Shown here: positions 22,838 through 31,182 of the stretch, piece after piece | Position numbering within the stretch: position 1 is the first letter of the stretch | Layout of the letters: each line of letters begins with the position of its first letter | Source of the DNA: CAVYTF01 sp963771435 | GTDB lineage: Bacteria; Bacteroidota; Bacteroidia; Chitinophagales; Chitinophagaceae | Direction: 5' to 3' | Assembly: GCA_963771435.1 (NCBI GenBank) | Contig: CAVYTF010000010.1 | Coordinates: 1 to 64,000, forward strand | Length of the DNA: 64,000 bases | Program-made: the position numbers and the translations under genes | The notes under the pieces: model-generated | What the model was told of the DNA's origin: nothing | The model's input: only the letters and a program-made list of their open reading frames with translations | The model's database searches: none

Positions 22838-23221
22838 ATGAAAGCAATATTGTTAGGCTTGTTCTTAATGATGGGTATTGGAGCTTTTGCTCAAGTAGTG
22901 CCTGCCGAGTTTAAAACAGAGAAACATTCTTTTGGGAGTGTGCCACAGCATATACCTGTTACTACTTCGTTTCCTTTTACCAATAAGTCAACAAAACCGA
23001 TGGTTATAGAACTCGCTACTGCTGATTGCGGCTGCACTTCTCCGGAGTACCCGAAAGCTCCTATAATGCCAGGGAAGTCTGAGAGTATAAAAGTTACTTA
23101 TAATGCAGAAAATGAAGGGCATTTTGAAAAAAATGTTACGGTTAAATTTGCTAATTACAGTCAGACTGTAATTCTCCAAATTGATGGAGATGTGATCGCA
23201 AAAGGTGGGAAGGGGCAATAA
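22838..23221 (+). CDS. DUF1573 exported protein 2
   Basis: This 127-residue protein is a paralogue of the gene directly upstream. It has a signal peptide (MKAILLGLFLMMGIGAFA-Q) and a single DUF1573 domain, with FKTEKHSFGSVPQHIP at its start and the Cys-Gly-Cys turn in ATADCGCTSPEYP. The strands NEGHFEKNVTVKFANYSQ complete an Ig-like fold. It lacks the proline-rich linker and tail of its neighbour. It is followed 29 bases later by an intrinsic terminator, which marks the end of the two-gene unit. Function is unknown. Confidence 0.85.
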   Translation: MKAILLGLFLMMGIGAFAQVVPAEFKTEKHSFGSVPQHIPVTTSFPFTNKSTKPMVIELATADCGCTSPEYPKAPIMPGKSESIKVTYNAENEGHFEKNVTVKFANYSQTVILQIDGDVIAKGGKGQ

Positions 23222-23250
23222 ATAGCTTTAAAAAAGACCGATACCGAAAG

Positions 23251-23277
23251 GCTGCAAGTAAGATTGCAGCTTTTTTT
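23251..23277 (+). terminator. Intrinsic terminator after the DUF1573 pair
   Basis: GCTGCAA (23251-23257) pairs with TTGCAGC (23264-23270) around a six-base loop, followed at once by seven T. It lies 29 bases after the second DUF1573 stop. Confidence 0.85.
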
Positions 23278-23444
23278 ATTTGATTCGGCGCCAACGGGGA
23301 GCCACTCTGCATTAACGGGTAATCGCTCCGCGTTAACTGAAAACTATCCGGCGCTAATGCAGAATTGTTTTTAGCTCCTTCTATTCGATGGGTTTAAAAA
23401 TTTAACACCCTTGATACAGCTCTTTTTTCGAAACTTCGCAGATA

Positions 23445-25340
23445 ATGAAAAATCTTTTGTTTATTGTTTTTTGCTGCGCAATGTTGGGTGCGGCTGCGCA
23501 AAGCGATAATAAAAAGGCGCAGAAGGCTTATGACGATGCCATGCTACAGTTGAGGGACGACCTGGTGAAAGATGCTATCCCGCTGCTGGGGAAAGCGATA
23601 GAATATGACCCCAACTTTATGGATGCTTATTTGTCGCTTGCAGGGGTGTATGGCAATTTGAAAGAGTATGCCAAGGCAGTAAAATACTATGAGACAGCAC
23701 AAAGTAAGGACTCTGTTTATTTCAAATACTATAATCTTCCTTACTCCATTGATCTGGCAGGTATGGGGCGTTTTGAAGATGCGTTAAGCGCTATTAATAA
23801 TTTCCTTACTATACCTAATTTAAACGAAAAGAGCATCAAGTCGGGCTTATATCGTAGAGATTGTTATTCCTTCGCCATTGATCATGCTAAAAAGCATCCT
23901 GAAAAAAATTATGTTTTTGCCCCGGTAAATATGGGTGATAGTATTAATTCGGAGCACTCTGAATATTATCCATCTTTCACTATTAATGACAGCATTTTTG
24001 TTTTTACAAGGCATACGGAAGGGGCAAGAGAAGATTTTATGGAAAGCAAGCTTACTTCAACCGGGTATACCAAAGCAAAGTTGATAGAGGGGGATATTAA
24101 TGCAGAGCCATCTAAGGGGGCGCTAAATATTTCGCAGGACGGGCAGTGGCTGATCTTTGCAGGAAACTTTTCGGGACAGGGTTATGGCGATTTTGATTTG
24201 TATATCTCGTATAGTACGCCAACGGGATGGAGCGAGCCTGTGAACATGGGACCGAATATTAATACATCCTATTGGGAAACTGCACCAAGCCTTAGCCCTG
24301 ATAAGAATACATTGTACTTCTGCAGCAACAGGCCCGGCGGCTCTGGGGGAAGCGATCTGTATGTGAGCTATCGGCAGCCCAACGGCACATGGAGCGATGC
24401 GCAGAATATGGGGCCATTTATTAATACAGCAGGGGACGAACAAGCACCTTTTATACATGCCGATAACCAAACGCTGTATTTTACTTCTAATGGGTTGCCG
24501 GGCTATGGAGGAAGTGATCTGTACGTGGTGAGAAAGGGGATCGATGGAAAATGGGGCAAGCCGGAAAACCTCGGGTACCCCATCAATACCATAGAAAACG
24601 AAGGCAGCATGTTTGTTGCTTCCGATGGTGTGAATGCCTATTATGCAAGCGATAGAAGCGACTCAAGGGGCGAACTTGATCTGTATAAATTCCAGCTTCC
24701 CGAAGAAGTGCGGCCTGATAAAACTTTGTATGTGCAGGGTTACGTAACGGATGCCGTTACTAAAAAAGGCCTGCCTTGTGCTGTGGAACTGAGTGATGAC
24801 AGTACACAGCAATTAATAACAAAGCTTCAAACTGATGAAACAGGCTTTTATTTTATCACATTGCCTGTAGGCAAAAACTATACATTCACTGTTAACCGGA
24901 AGGGATATTTGTTTTACAGTGACGCATTTGCGCTGTCTAATAAACTGCCTGACAGCACTTACAAAAAGGACATCGCACTACAGCCTGTGGAGTTAAATGC
25001 ATCTGTGATAATGAAGAATATCCGGTTTGAAACAAACTCTTATAAACTGGAGCCTGTGAGCCTGATAGAGTTGAACAAGCTGGTGCAATTAATGAGTGAT
25101 AACCCTGCCATACAGGTTCAAATAAGCGGGCATACTGATAATATTGGCAGCGATGCAGACAATCTCAAACTATCCGCCAACCGTGCAAAAGCTGTACTCG
25201 ATTATGTTGTGAGCAAGGGCATAGATGCAAAAAGGCTAACTTCAAAAGGTTTTGGTGCATCAAAGCCTGTAGCTGATAATTCTACTGAACTAGGCAGGGC
25301 GCAAAACAGGAGGACAGAGTTTACCGTTGTTGGATTATAA
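23445..25340 (+). CDS. PorE-like OmpA protein: TPR, PD40 propeller, CarboxypepD, OmpA
   Basis: This 631-residue envelope protein has a signal peptide (MKNLLFIVFCCAMLGAAA-Q). The domain order is: tetratricopeptide repeats (about 25-150), a PD40/WD40-like beta-propeller (about 165-420, with repeated FCSNRPGGSGGSDLYVS-type blades), a carboxypeptidase-D regulatory domain (about 425-510) and an OmpA peptidoglycan-binding domain (about 520-631, GHTDNIGSDADN, then LSANRAKAVLDYV). This is the architecture of PorE of the T9SS, which anchors the machine to peptidoglycan, but many Bacteroidota carry paralogues. It does not show an obvious lipobox, which PorE has. A T9SS role is plausible, since T9SS cargo occurs in this window, but is not shown. 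Confidence 0.85.
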   Translation: MKNLLFIVFCCAMLGAAAQSDNKKAQKAYDDAMLQLRDDLVKDAIPLLGKAIEYDPNFMDAYLSLAGVYGNLKEYAKAVKYYETAQSKDSVYFKYYNLPYSIDLAGMGRFEDALSAINNFLTIPNLNEKSIKSGLYRRDCYSFAIDHAKKHPEKNYVFAPVNMGDSINSEHSEYYPSFTINDSIFVFTRHTEGAREDFMESKLTSTGYTKAKLIEGDINAEPSKGALNISQDGQWLIFAGNFSGQGYGDFDLYISYSTPTGWSEPVNMGPNINTSYWETAPSLSPDKNTLYFCSNRPGGSGGSDLYVSYRQPNGTWSDAQNMGPFINTAGDEQAPFIHADNQTLYFTSNGLPGYGGSDLYVVRKGIDGKWGKPENLGYPINTIENEGSMFVASDGVNAYYASDRSDSRGELDLYKFQLPEEVRPDKTLYVQGYVTDAVTKKGLPCAVELSDDSTQQLITKLQTDETGFYFITLPVGKNYTFTVNRKGYLFYSDAFALSNKLPDSTYKKDIALQPVELNASVIMKNIRFETNSYKLEPVSLIELNKLVQLMSDNPAIQVQISGHTDNIGSDADNLKLSANRAKAVLDYVVSKGIDAKRLTSKGFGASKPVADNSTELGRAQNRRTEFTVVGL

Positions 25341-25363
25341 ATAAAGTTTACCAACAGGATTTA

Positions 25364-27014
25364 TCAAACTGCTTCTCTTTGCAGCCGTTCTTTCTTTATA
25401 AACTGCTTTTGTTCATTGTATTTTTTCATTGCTGCCACGAAGCTTACAAATAAGGGAGCAGGTCTTTCTACTGTGCTTTTTAATTCAGGGTGGTACTGTA
25501 CGCCTATAAAGAACGGATGTGATGGTATTTCCATTATCTCCACAAGGCCTGTTTCCGCGTTGGTGCCGCTGGCTATCATGCCGTTGCTTTCAAAGAGGGA
25601 TAGATATTCGTTATTGAACTCATAGCGGTGCCTGTGCCGCTCGCTGATATGCGTGGTGCCGTATATTTTTGCAGCTAATGTATCTTCTTTTATCTCGCAT
25701 GGATAAGCGCCAAGGCGCATCGTTCCTCCAAGCATCTTCACCTTCTTCTGTTCTTCCATCATACTGATCACAGCGTCGCTGGTATTTTCATCCATTTCAG
25801 TGGAATGAGCGTCTTTTAAACCTAAAACGTTTCTTGCAAACTCAATAACAGCCATCTGCATTCCAAGGCAGATGCCAAAGAAAGGTAAGCCGTTCTCACG
25901 GGCATATTGTACCGCAATGATCTTACCTTCGGTACCTCTATTGCCGAAGCCGGGGGCAACAAGCAGCCCATCAAGCCCTTCTAATTTTTCTGATACATTT
26001 TCATCATCAATAAACTCACTGTGAACATTCACCACCTGCACTTTCACATCGTTCATAGCGCCGGCATGAATAAAGCTTTCCAGTATAGATTTGTAAGCAT
26101 CCTGTAGCTCTATATATTTCCCTATCAGGCCTACTTTTATCTTTGTTTTAGCGTATTTGAGTTTGTCCAAAAACCCTTTCCATTTTTCCAGGTTGGCTTC
26201 CGGGTAAATGCTGATTCCCAGCTTTTTCATACAGATCACATCCAGCTTTTCATGCAACATAGCAAGGGGCACCTCATAAATAGTCGCTGCATCAATAGCT
26301 TCTATCACAGCATCGGGTTTCACGTTGCAAAACAGCGCCACTTTTCTTTTTATATCATTGCCCAGGGGCTCTTCCGTGCGGCATACAAGAATATCAGGAT
26401 GCACCCCCGTTTCGCTCAGCATTTTTACACTATGCTGTGTTGGTTTGGTCTTCAATTCCTTGGCTGCCCGCAGGTAAGGAATAAGCGTAAGATGCACTAC
26501 CACAACATCGTCTTCAGGCAACTCCCACTGGATCTGGCGCACTGCTTCTATGAACGGCAGGCTTTCAATATCGCCAACTGTCCCCCCTATTTCAGTAATA
26601 ACAATATCATATTTCCCCTGGGTTCCCAGCAGCAACATGCGGTGCTTTATTTCGTCTGTTATATGCGGGATTACCTGCACTGTTTTGCCCTGGAAAATCT
26701 CCTGCCCTCTCGCGGTTAATAACTGTTTGATATATTTTGCCAGTGGTCACATTATTCGCCTGCGAAGTAAAAATGCTCAGGAATCTTTCATAATGGCCAA
26801 GGTCCAGGTCTGTTTCTGCCCCATCTTCTGTTACATAACATTCGCCATGTTCATAAGGGTTTAAGGTACCCGGGTCAACATTTATATAAGGGTCGAACTT
26901 TTGAATGGTAACGCTGAAACCCCTTGACTGCAGCAGCTTTGCGAGGCTTGCAGCAATAATGCCTTTGCCAAGGCTGCTTGTTACACCACCGGTTACAAAA
27001 ATATATTTTGCCAT
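25364..27014 (-). CDS. pyrG: CTP synthase (one frameshift)
   Basis: CTP synthase converts UTP to CTP with ATP and glutamine. The N-terminal frame (from 27014) has MAKYIFVTGGVTSSLGKG, the P-loop region, and KFDPYINVDPGTLNPYEHGE. A one-base insertion near 26,690 (TTTTCCAGGG instead of a frame giving DFQGKTVQVIPH) shifts the frame. The second part continues to the stop at 25364 with VGDIESLPFIEA, the glutaminase loop LLVAPGFGNRG, the nucleophile cysteine in GICLGMQMAV, and the YHPE histidine-glutamate pair. The total is about 550 residues, normal for PyrG. The enzyme is essential, so the frameshift is probably a sequencing artefact. Confidence 0.92.
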
Positions 27015-27195
27015 ACAATATGATTAATATGTTTAAGAATGCTCGCTTAAAAATAAAGGAAACTTATCGCCACAAAACCACGACCGTAGGGAAAATGCTA
27101 TCAAATAAATTCCGAGAGGTCATGTAAAGATAGGCACATCTTTTTATTTTTTCAAAACTGGGTGCAGAATGTGGAAAAAGAATTAAACCTTTCTC

Positions 27196-27203
27196 TAATT
27201 TTG
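27196..27203 (+). promoter_or_regulatory. TAnnTTTG promoter element before the hydrolase gene
   Basis: TAATTTTG matches the Bacteroidota -7 consensus TAnnTTTG and ends 23 bases before ATG 27227. No convincing -33 TTG is present, so the call rests on one element only. Confidence 0.4.
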
Positions 27204-27226
27204 ATGCTGAATTAAAAAACCTTACC

Positions 27227-28066
27227 ATGAAAAAAATAACAAACTTATTTCTGTTGCTTTTTGTTTATGCAGCGGCAAACGCTCAAACTTCTATGAATTG
27301 CTGCTCGCCCACTGCCACTGAACAATTCGCTTCCTTTGCATCAAACAAAACATTCATTATGAACCACGAAGAGCCCATACCCTTTGTCTTTGAAAGTGAG
27401 CGGGGTAATGATATTACCTATAAAACCACTGACGGAACAGACGCACACGCCTGGGAAATTAAAGCCAAAAAAGCAACGCCTTATTATCTTTTTGTCATCC
27501 ACGAATACTGGGGCCTCAATGATTACATCAAACAGGAAAGCGAAAAATTAAGCGACGACCTTGACGTAAATGTCATCGCTCTTGATATGTACGATGGCAA
27601 AGTAGCCACCACCCGCGAGGACGCTGGCAAATACATGCAAAGCGTAAAAACTGACCGTGCAATGGCTATTATCAACGGCGCTTACGCTTATGTTGGCAGC
27701 ACTGCAAAAGTATTCACCATTGGCTGGTGCTTTGGCGGTGGCTGGAGTTTGCAGGCATCCCTTGCCGGCGGCAAACAGGCTGTTGGCTGCGTCATGTATT
27801 ACGGCATGCCCGAAAAAGACGTCAACCGATTAAAAACATTGAACTGCGATGTCATAGGCTTTTTTGCAAACAAAGACAAATGGATAACCCCAGCCGTAGT
27901 AAGCCAGTTTGAAACAGATATGAAAGCCGCTGGCAAAAAGCTAACTGTTTATCAGTACGATGCCGACCATGCCTTTGCCAACCCAAGCAATCCTGTATAT
28001 GATAAAATAGCAACAGCAGATGCCTATACAAAGACACTTGCCTTTGTGAAAGCGAGGATAAAGTAA
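27227..28066 (+). CDS. Secreted dienelactone-hydrolase-family protein
   Basis: This 279-residue alpha/beta hydrolase of the dienelactone hydrolase family has a signal peptide (MKKITNLFLLLFVYAAANA-Q), so it should act outside the cytoplasm. The likely triad is Cys168 in the elbow GWCFGG, Asp217 in FANKDKWI and His248 in DADHAFANP, matching the Cys-Asp-His triad of this family. HEYWGLNDY near residue 92 is the usual N-terminal family motif. The true substrate is unknown; such proteins hydrolyse lactones or esters. It has its own promoter-like element and converges with the minus-strand gene at 28168. Confidence 0.88.
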   Translation: MKKITNLFLLLFVYAAANAQTSMNCCSPTATEQFASFASNKTFIMNHEEPIPFVFESERGNDITYKTTDGTDAHAWEIKAKKATPYYLFVIHEYWGLNDYIKQESEKLSDDLDVNVIALDMYDGKVATTREDAGKYMQSVKTDRAMAIINGAYAYVGSTAKVFTIGWCFGGGWSLQASLAGGKQAVGCVMYYGMPEKDVNRLKTLNCDVIGFFANKDKWITPAVVSQFETDMKAAGKKLTVYQYDADHAFANPSNPVYDKIATADAYTKTLAFVKARIK

Positions 28067-28167
28067 GATTCAGTCTTTCCTGTATTGCACTAATATTAGC
28101 GCATGGGCATGTAAATATCCGAAATGAAATCTATCGTTGCAATGCTATACAGTTAGTTAGGAGTGTA

Positions 28168-28698
28168 TTACTTTATTTTCGTCATTACCATACTTGTAGG
28201 TAAAGTAAAGCCAGTTATAAAAGGGGGCTGTCCTGGTAAACTTACCTTTATCCCTTCCTTGTTATGCAAATTCCACTGACCTTGAGTAGTTTTATTGGGC
28301 ACAAGAGTTAAATAAACTTCACCTCCCTTATGATTTAAAAAATCTTGGGAAAATAGCGTAACCGATAATGAATTTGTCGCATTAGAATTGCCTATGAAAG
28401 TTGAATATTGATCAAATGGTGTATTCGAATGCCCTAAGTAACTTTCTATCAACTTCCCGCTTTTAGTATATTTATGCCAACCTACCAAAGCATCTACATA
28501 ATAATTAGCAGGCGAAGGATAATACATTTTTTGTTTTTGAAAAACTATAGTTACCGTATCTGTTCCAGATACCCATTGCCATGTTCCAACAAATTTATTA
28601 AGAGCTGTATCTTGTCTATAGCTACCCGATGGTGGCGGTTGAGCAATTGCGGTATGACAAAGTGAAAAACAGAATATAAAAAAGATAATAGGTTTCAT
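28168..28698 (-). CDS. Exported DUF6705-like protein
   Basis: This 176-residue protein has a signal peptide (MKPIIFFIFCFSLCHTAIA-Q). The mature part begins with ALNKFVGTWQWVSGTDTV and contains DALVGWHKYTKSGKLIE, a pattern I associate with the Bacteroidota family DUF6705, small lipocalin-like beta-barrels of unknown function. No catalytic motif is visible. It stands alone, with a repeat-rich stretch upstream (28787-29095). The family assignment is from memory of the motif, not from a search. Confidence 0.7.
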   Translation of the reverse strand: MKPIIFFIFCFSLCHTAIAQPPPSGSYRQDTALNKFVGTWQWVSGTDTVTIVFQKQKMYYPSPANYYVDALVGWHKYTKSGKLIESYLGHSNTPFDQYSTFIGNSNATNSLSVTLFSQDFLNHKGGEVYLTLVPNKTTQGQWNLHNKEGIKVSLPGQPPFITGFTLPTSMVMTKIK

Positions 28699-28786
28699 TT
28701 TTTTTAAATTAATGGTTTATTGACATGGTTTACTGATAACGTTATTATTCTTATCCAATGCTAATGGGGTATAATTGTTTGAAGCA

Positions 28787-28836
28787 TCCCCGCACTGGCT
28801 CAAGTATGCAGCATAGCTTTTGTGTATAGCGTACTT
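28787..28836 (-). repeat. Single diverged copy of the 52-bp palindromic repeat
   Basis: On the minus strand this stretch reads AAGTACGCTATACACAAAAG, then CTATGCTGCATACTTGAG, very similar to the two tandem units at 63671-63768. It lies in the 290-bp space before the DUF6705-like gene and next to a palindrome (CAGGAC-TCCC-GTCCTG) at about 28886-28901. A short minus-strand open frame here (28717-28908) is probably chance. Confidence 0.6.
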
Positions 28837-28879
28837 GGGCCTTGCATGTTCTTCTTGTCGTAATGCTATAAATCTCACA

Positions 28880-29095
28880 CTGGCGCAGGACTCCCGTCCT
28901 GTTGCCACACGTTACTTGATTCCTTTTTTCTCAGAATACAAAATCTAAAAACTTTCTGTTGTATGGAATAATAGTCAACTGCACCCCCTACATCTCATTC
29001 ACGATCTTCTTATAACTCGTCACAACCCCTTTTATCAGCGATGAACTAAATCCCTGGTGTTCCATTTCGTTCAAACCCGCAATAGCGTATTTTAC
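28880..29095. repeat. 216-bp direct repeat (copy of 29881-30096)
   Basis: This block matches 29881-30096 at an exact offset of 1,001 bases, with about three substitutions in 216 bases. It consists of the region downstream of proC (including the palindrome CAGGAC-TCCC-GTCCTG) plus the last about 35 codons of proC. The near identity points to a recent duplication that brackets the PIN toxin-antitoxin genes. Confidence 0.85.
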
Positions 29096-29126
29096 CGCCG
29101 CCTATAATGGTCACTTTATTGCTCAT
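28988..29126 (-). pseudogene. Internally deleted proC remnant
   Basis: Read on the minus strand, ATG 29126 starts a proC-like 5' end (MSNKVTII-type codons) that jumps within about 12 codons to the proC 3' end and stop (28988-28990). The central about 220 codons are missing. Its start codon overlaps the stop of the PIN toxin by ATGA. It cannot encode a reductase; the intact gene is at 29989-30789. Confidence 0.75.
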
Positions 29127-29500
29127 GATGAAGGAATTATTTTGATGAAATTTAATTCTTTTACCTTGTCATAAACTTTATCTGCTGAAACAAGCGGTAT
29201 ATCAAACTCCAATGCTGTTGCAGCGATAAAAGCGTCAGCGAGTTTTAATCCGTAAGTAGATCTCAATAAAATTGTTCGTCGTTTGAGAGATAGATAGTAC
29301 TCAACAGAAATGCAGTCGTTGAGAAATTTTTCTATTGAAAACTTATCAGACGCAGTAATGTTTTTCTTACCTAAAAGTTCTATTTCAGTAACAAAAGATA
29401 TTACTCCAAGCTTATCATTTACAGCTTTTGCGATCTCAGTATCCCCTTTTAAAATGTAAATAATTATGTTTGTATCAAGCAGGATCAATTCTTTATTCAT
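29123..29500 (-). CDS. PIN-domain (VapC-like) toxin
   Basis: This 125-residue PIN-domain protein is probably an RNA-cleaving toxin of a type II toxin-antitoxin pair. Four conserved acids of the metal site are present: D9 (LLDTNIIIY), E39 (FVTEIELLG), D89 (KLADAFIAATA) and D107 (LVSADKVY). Length is normal for VapC. It overlaps the small upstream gene (29493-29654) by eight bases, the usual antitoxin-toxin arrangement. The pair is flanked on both sides by partial proC copies, suggesting arrival by recombination. Target RNA unknown. Confidence 0.88.
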   Translation of the reverse strand: MNKELILLDTNIIIYILKGDTEIAKAVNDKLGVISFVTEIELLGKKNITASDKFSIEKFLNDCISVEYYLSLKRRTILLRSTYGLKLADAFIAATALEFDIPLVSADKVYDKVKELNFIKIIPSS

Positions 29501-29654
29501 TTCTCCATTTCCTTTGCAATTTCACAGGGTTGCCTTTCCATTTCACTGTCCCCGAATATTTTGAAACATCAAGCGGTTTTATTTTTTTTGCTGTTTCAAG
29601 GAGCAATGTTTTCTTTTCTTTTACGGTTGAATTCTTTTTCGCAATAACTGTCAT
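29493..29654 (-). CDS. Putative antitoxin partner of the PIN toxin
   Basis: This small protein is about 53 residues from ATG 29654 (MTVIAKKNSTVKEKKTLLLE); an in-frame upstream ATG at 29702 would add 16 residues. It is basic and helical at the N-terminus, with a C-terminal stretch PLDVSKYSGTVKWKGNPVK that resembles the toxin-binding tails of DUF2281/VapB-like antitoxins. Its 3' end overlaps the toxin start by eight bases, which is the main argument for its role. No DNA-binding fold could be assigned. Confidence 0.65.
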   Translation of the reverse strand: MTVIAKKNSTVKEKKTLLLETAKKIKPLDVSKYSGTVKWKGNPVKLQRKWRNE

Positions 29655-29741
29655 ATAGATCAATTTTGATAAAATTAATAGATCTTCTCTTCTAATAAAC
29701 AATTTTTAGACCTTCCCTATGATTTTATAAACGTTTTCAAA

Positions 29742-29874
29742 CCCCTACATATCATTCACGATCTTCTTATAACTCGTCACAACTCCTTTTATCAGCGATG
29801 AACTAAATCCCTGGTGTTCCATTTCGTTCAAACCCGCAATAGTACAGCCTTTCGGCGTAGTTACTTTATCAATT
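29742..29874 (-). pseudogene. Second proC 3' fragment
   Basis: This 133-bp block repeats the last about 42 codons of proC plus the stop (compare 29986-30118), with one visible substitution. It ends abruptly in CAATTCC, where the real gene reads CAATTTCC. It has no start and is not a gene. It lies upstream of the antitoxin, so proC sequence flanks the toxin-antitoxin pair on both sides. Confidence 0.8.
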
Positions 29875-29880
29875 CCCACT

Positions 29881-30096
29881 CTGGCGCAGGACTCCCGTCC
29901 TGTTGCCACACGTTACTTGATTCCTTTTTTCTCAGAATACAAAATCTAAAAACTTTCTGTTGTATGGAATAATAGTCAACTGCACCCCCTACATATCATT
30001 CACGATCTTCTTATAACTCGTCACAACTCCTTTTATCAGCGAGGAACTAAATCCCTGGTGTTCCATTTCGTTCAAACCCGCAATAGTACAGCCTTT
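29881..30096. repeat. 216-bp direct repeat (partner of 28880-29095)
   Basis: This is the original copy: 108 bases downstream of proC, including the palindrome CAGGAC-TCCC-GTCCTG near 29888, plus the proC 3' end. See 28880-29095 for the duplicate. Confidence 0.85.
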
Positions 30097-30789
30097 CGGC
30101 GTAGTTACTTTATCAATTTCCTGTTCAGGATGGGTATGTTTGGTAAGCAATAATTCAGCAGCGCCCTTCACTGTTTGCGCAGCAATCAACGAGGCAGTAG
30201 CAGCATCAAACCCTATTTCTATACCACCCTGTATATTTGCGCGTATATACCGCATCGCGAAAGCAGTCCCGCACGCGCCAAGCACAGTAGCGGCATCCAT
30301 TAGTTTTTCTTCAATTGCAACGGTCTTCCCAAGTTGGTTGAACATAGTTGTTACATATTCTGTATCCTCTTTGGTAGCATTATGTTTACAAACGCAGGTA
30401 ATACTTTCACGTATAGCGATCGCGGTATTCGGCATAGCCCTGAAAATGGTGAACTCACCGCCCAATATCTCCTGCACATCTTTTATCCATATACCCGTCA
30501 TCACGCTTATAAGCTTATGTTTTTTAGCATCAAGATGAGGCTTAAGCTGAAGTAAAATGTCCTTGATTTGAAATGGTTTCACACAAAGTATGATCCATTC
30601 AGCATAATTCACCGCTTCAATATTATTGTTACTGGTAAGTATCCCCTTTTCTTCTATCGCACCAAGAGTAGAAATATTCCTTTTTGTAACAATAATATTT
30701 TCAGGCTTCATAAACCCGCTGCTGATCAACCCCTCCGCAATTGCAGTCCCTAAATTCCCACCACCAATGATGGCTACTTTATTGCTCAT
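29989..30789 (-). CDS. proC: Pyrroline-5-carboxylate reductase
   Basis: ProC reduces pyrroline-5-carboxylate to proline with NAD(P)H. The 266-residue protein has the Rossmann motif IIGGGNLGTAIAEGL at its N-terminus, VKPFQIKDIL and RAMPNTA in the central part, and the C-terminal dimerisation region with KVTTPKGCTIAGLNEME, the P5CR signature (the usual S-P-G-G-T becomes T-P-K-G-C). It is complete and of normal length. Its 3' end is present in two further partial copies downstream (28988-29126 and 29742-29874). The annotation is firm. Confidence 0.92.
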   Translation of the reverse strand: MSNKVAIIGGGNLGTAIAEGLISSGFMKPENIIVTKRNISTLGAIEEKGILTSNNNIEAVNYAEWIILCVKPFQIKDILLQLKPHLDAKKHKLISVMTGIWIKDVQEILGGEFTIFRAMPNTAIAIRESITCVCKHNATKEDTEYVTTMFNQLGKTVAIEEKLMDAATVLGACGTAFAMRYIRANIQGGIEIGFDAATASLIAAQTVKGAAELLLTKHTHPEQEIDKVTTPKGCTIAGLNEMEHQGFSSSLIKGVVTSYKKIVNDM

Positions 30790-30949
30790 TAATATAATTT
30801 AGAATGAATGTATGTTAGTTATAAAATATAATTGCGGTCAATGCTCAATTATCAGGTTTAAAGGATTTTGTGGCATCATCAACAACAAAAAATATTTTGC
30901 CTTTATGCAAATTTGATCTACCTTCAATTCTCCGGTAAAATACCACTCT

Positions 30950-31090
30950 ACCCCCCCAATTTCCCCTCCTTTCCCCCCAATATTAACCTCCTTATAGAGA
31001 CCTTATAGAGACCTTATAGAGACCTTATAGAGACTTTATAGAGACCTTATAGAGACCCTACTCCCACTCAATGCCCACCCAAAGCCATTG
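30950..31090 (-). repeat. Dispersed 11-bp-unit element, copy 2 (inverted)
   Basis: Six tandem 11-bp units (TTATAGAGACC on the plus strand, so GGTCTCTATAA on the minus strand) occupy 30992-31057, followed on the plus strand by CTACTCCCACTCAATGCCCA, the reverse complement of the G-rich leader seen in the other copies. It is the only inverted copy in the window and has the most units. It fills most of the gap between proC and hldD; the rest (30790-30949) is AT-rich with nothing recognised. Confidence 0.82.
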
Positions 31091-31182
31091 CAACTCCCTT
31101 ATAACCTCCACTCAACCCCCTTTTAGATGAACTAATAGTACAATAAAACCCTCGCAACCCTCTGCTCCAAAACCGCATTAAT

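Noticed and set aside
28717..28908. Minus-strand 63-codon open frame upstream of the DUF6705-like gene
   Set aside because: It lies wholly within repeat DNA (the 52-bp repeat copy and the start of the duplicated proC block), has no family motif, and its sequence follows the palindromes.
30992..31057. Possible CRISPR array
   Set aside because: The 11-bp units are directly adjacent with no spacers, and no cas genes are near; it is a tandem repeat.
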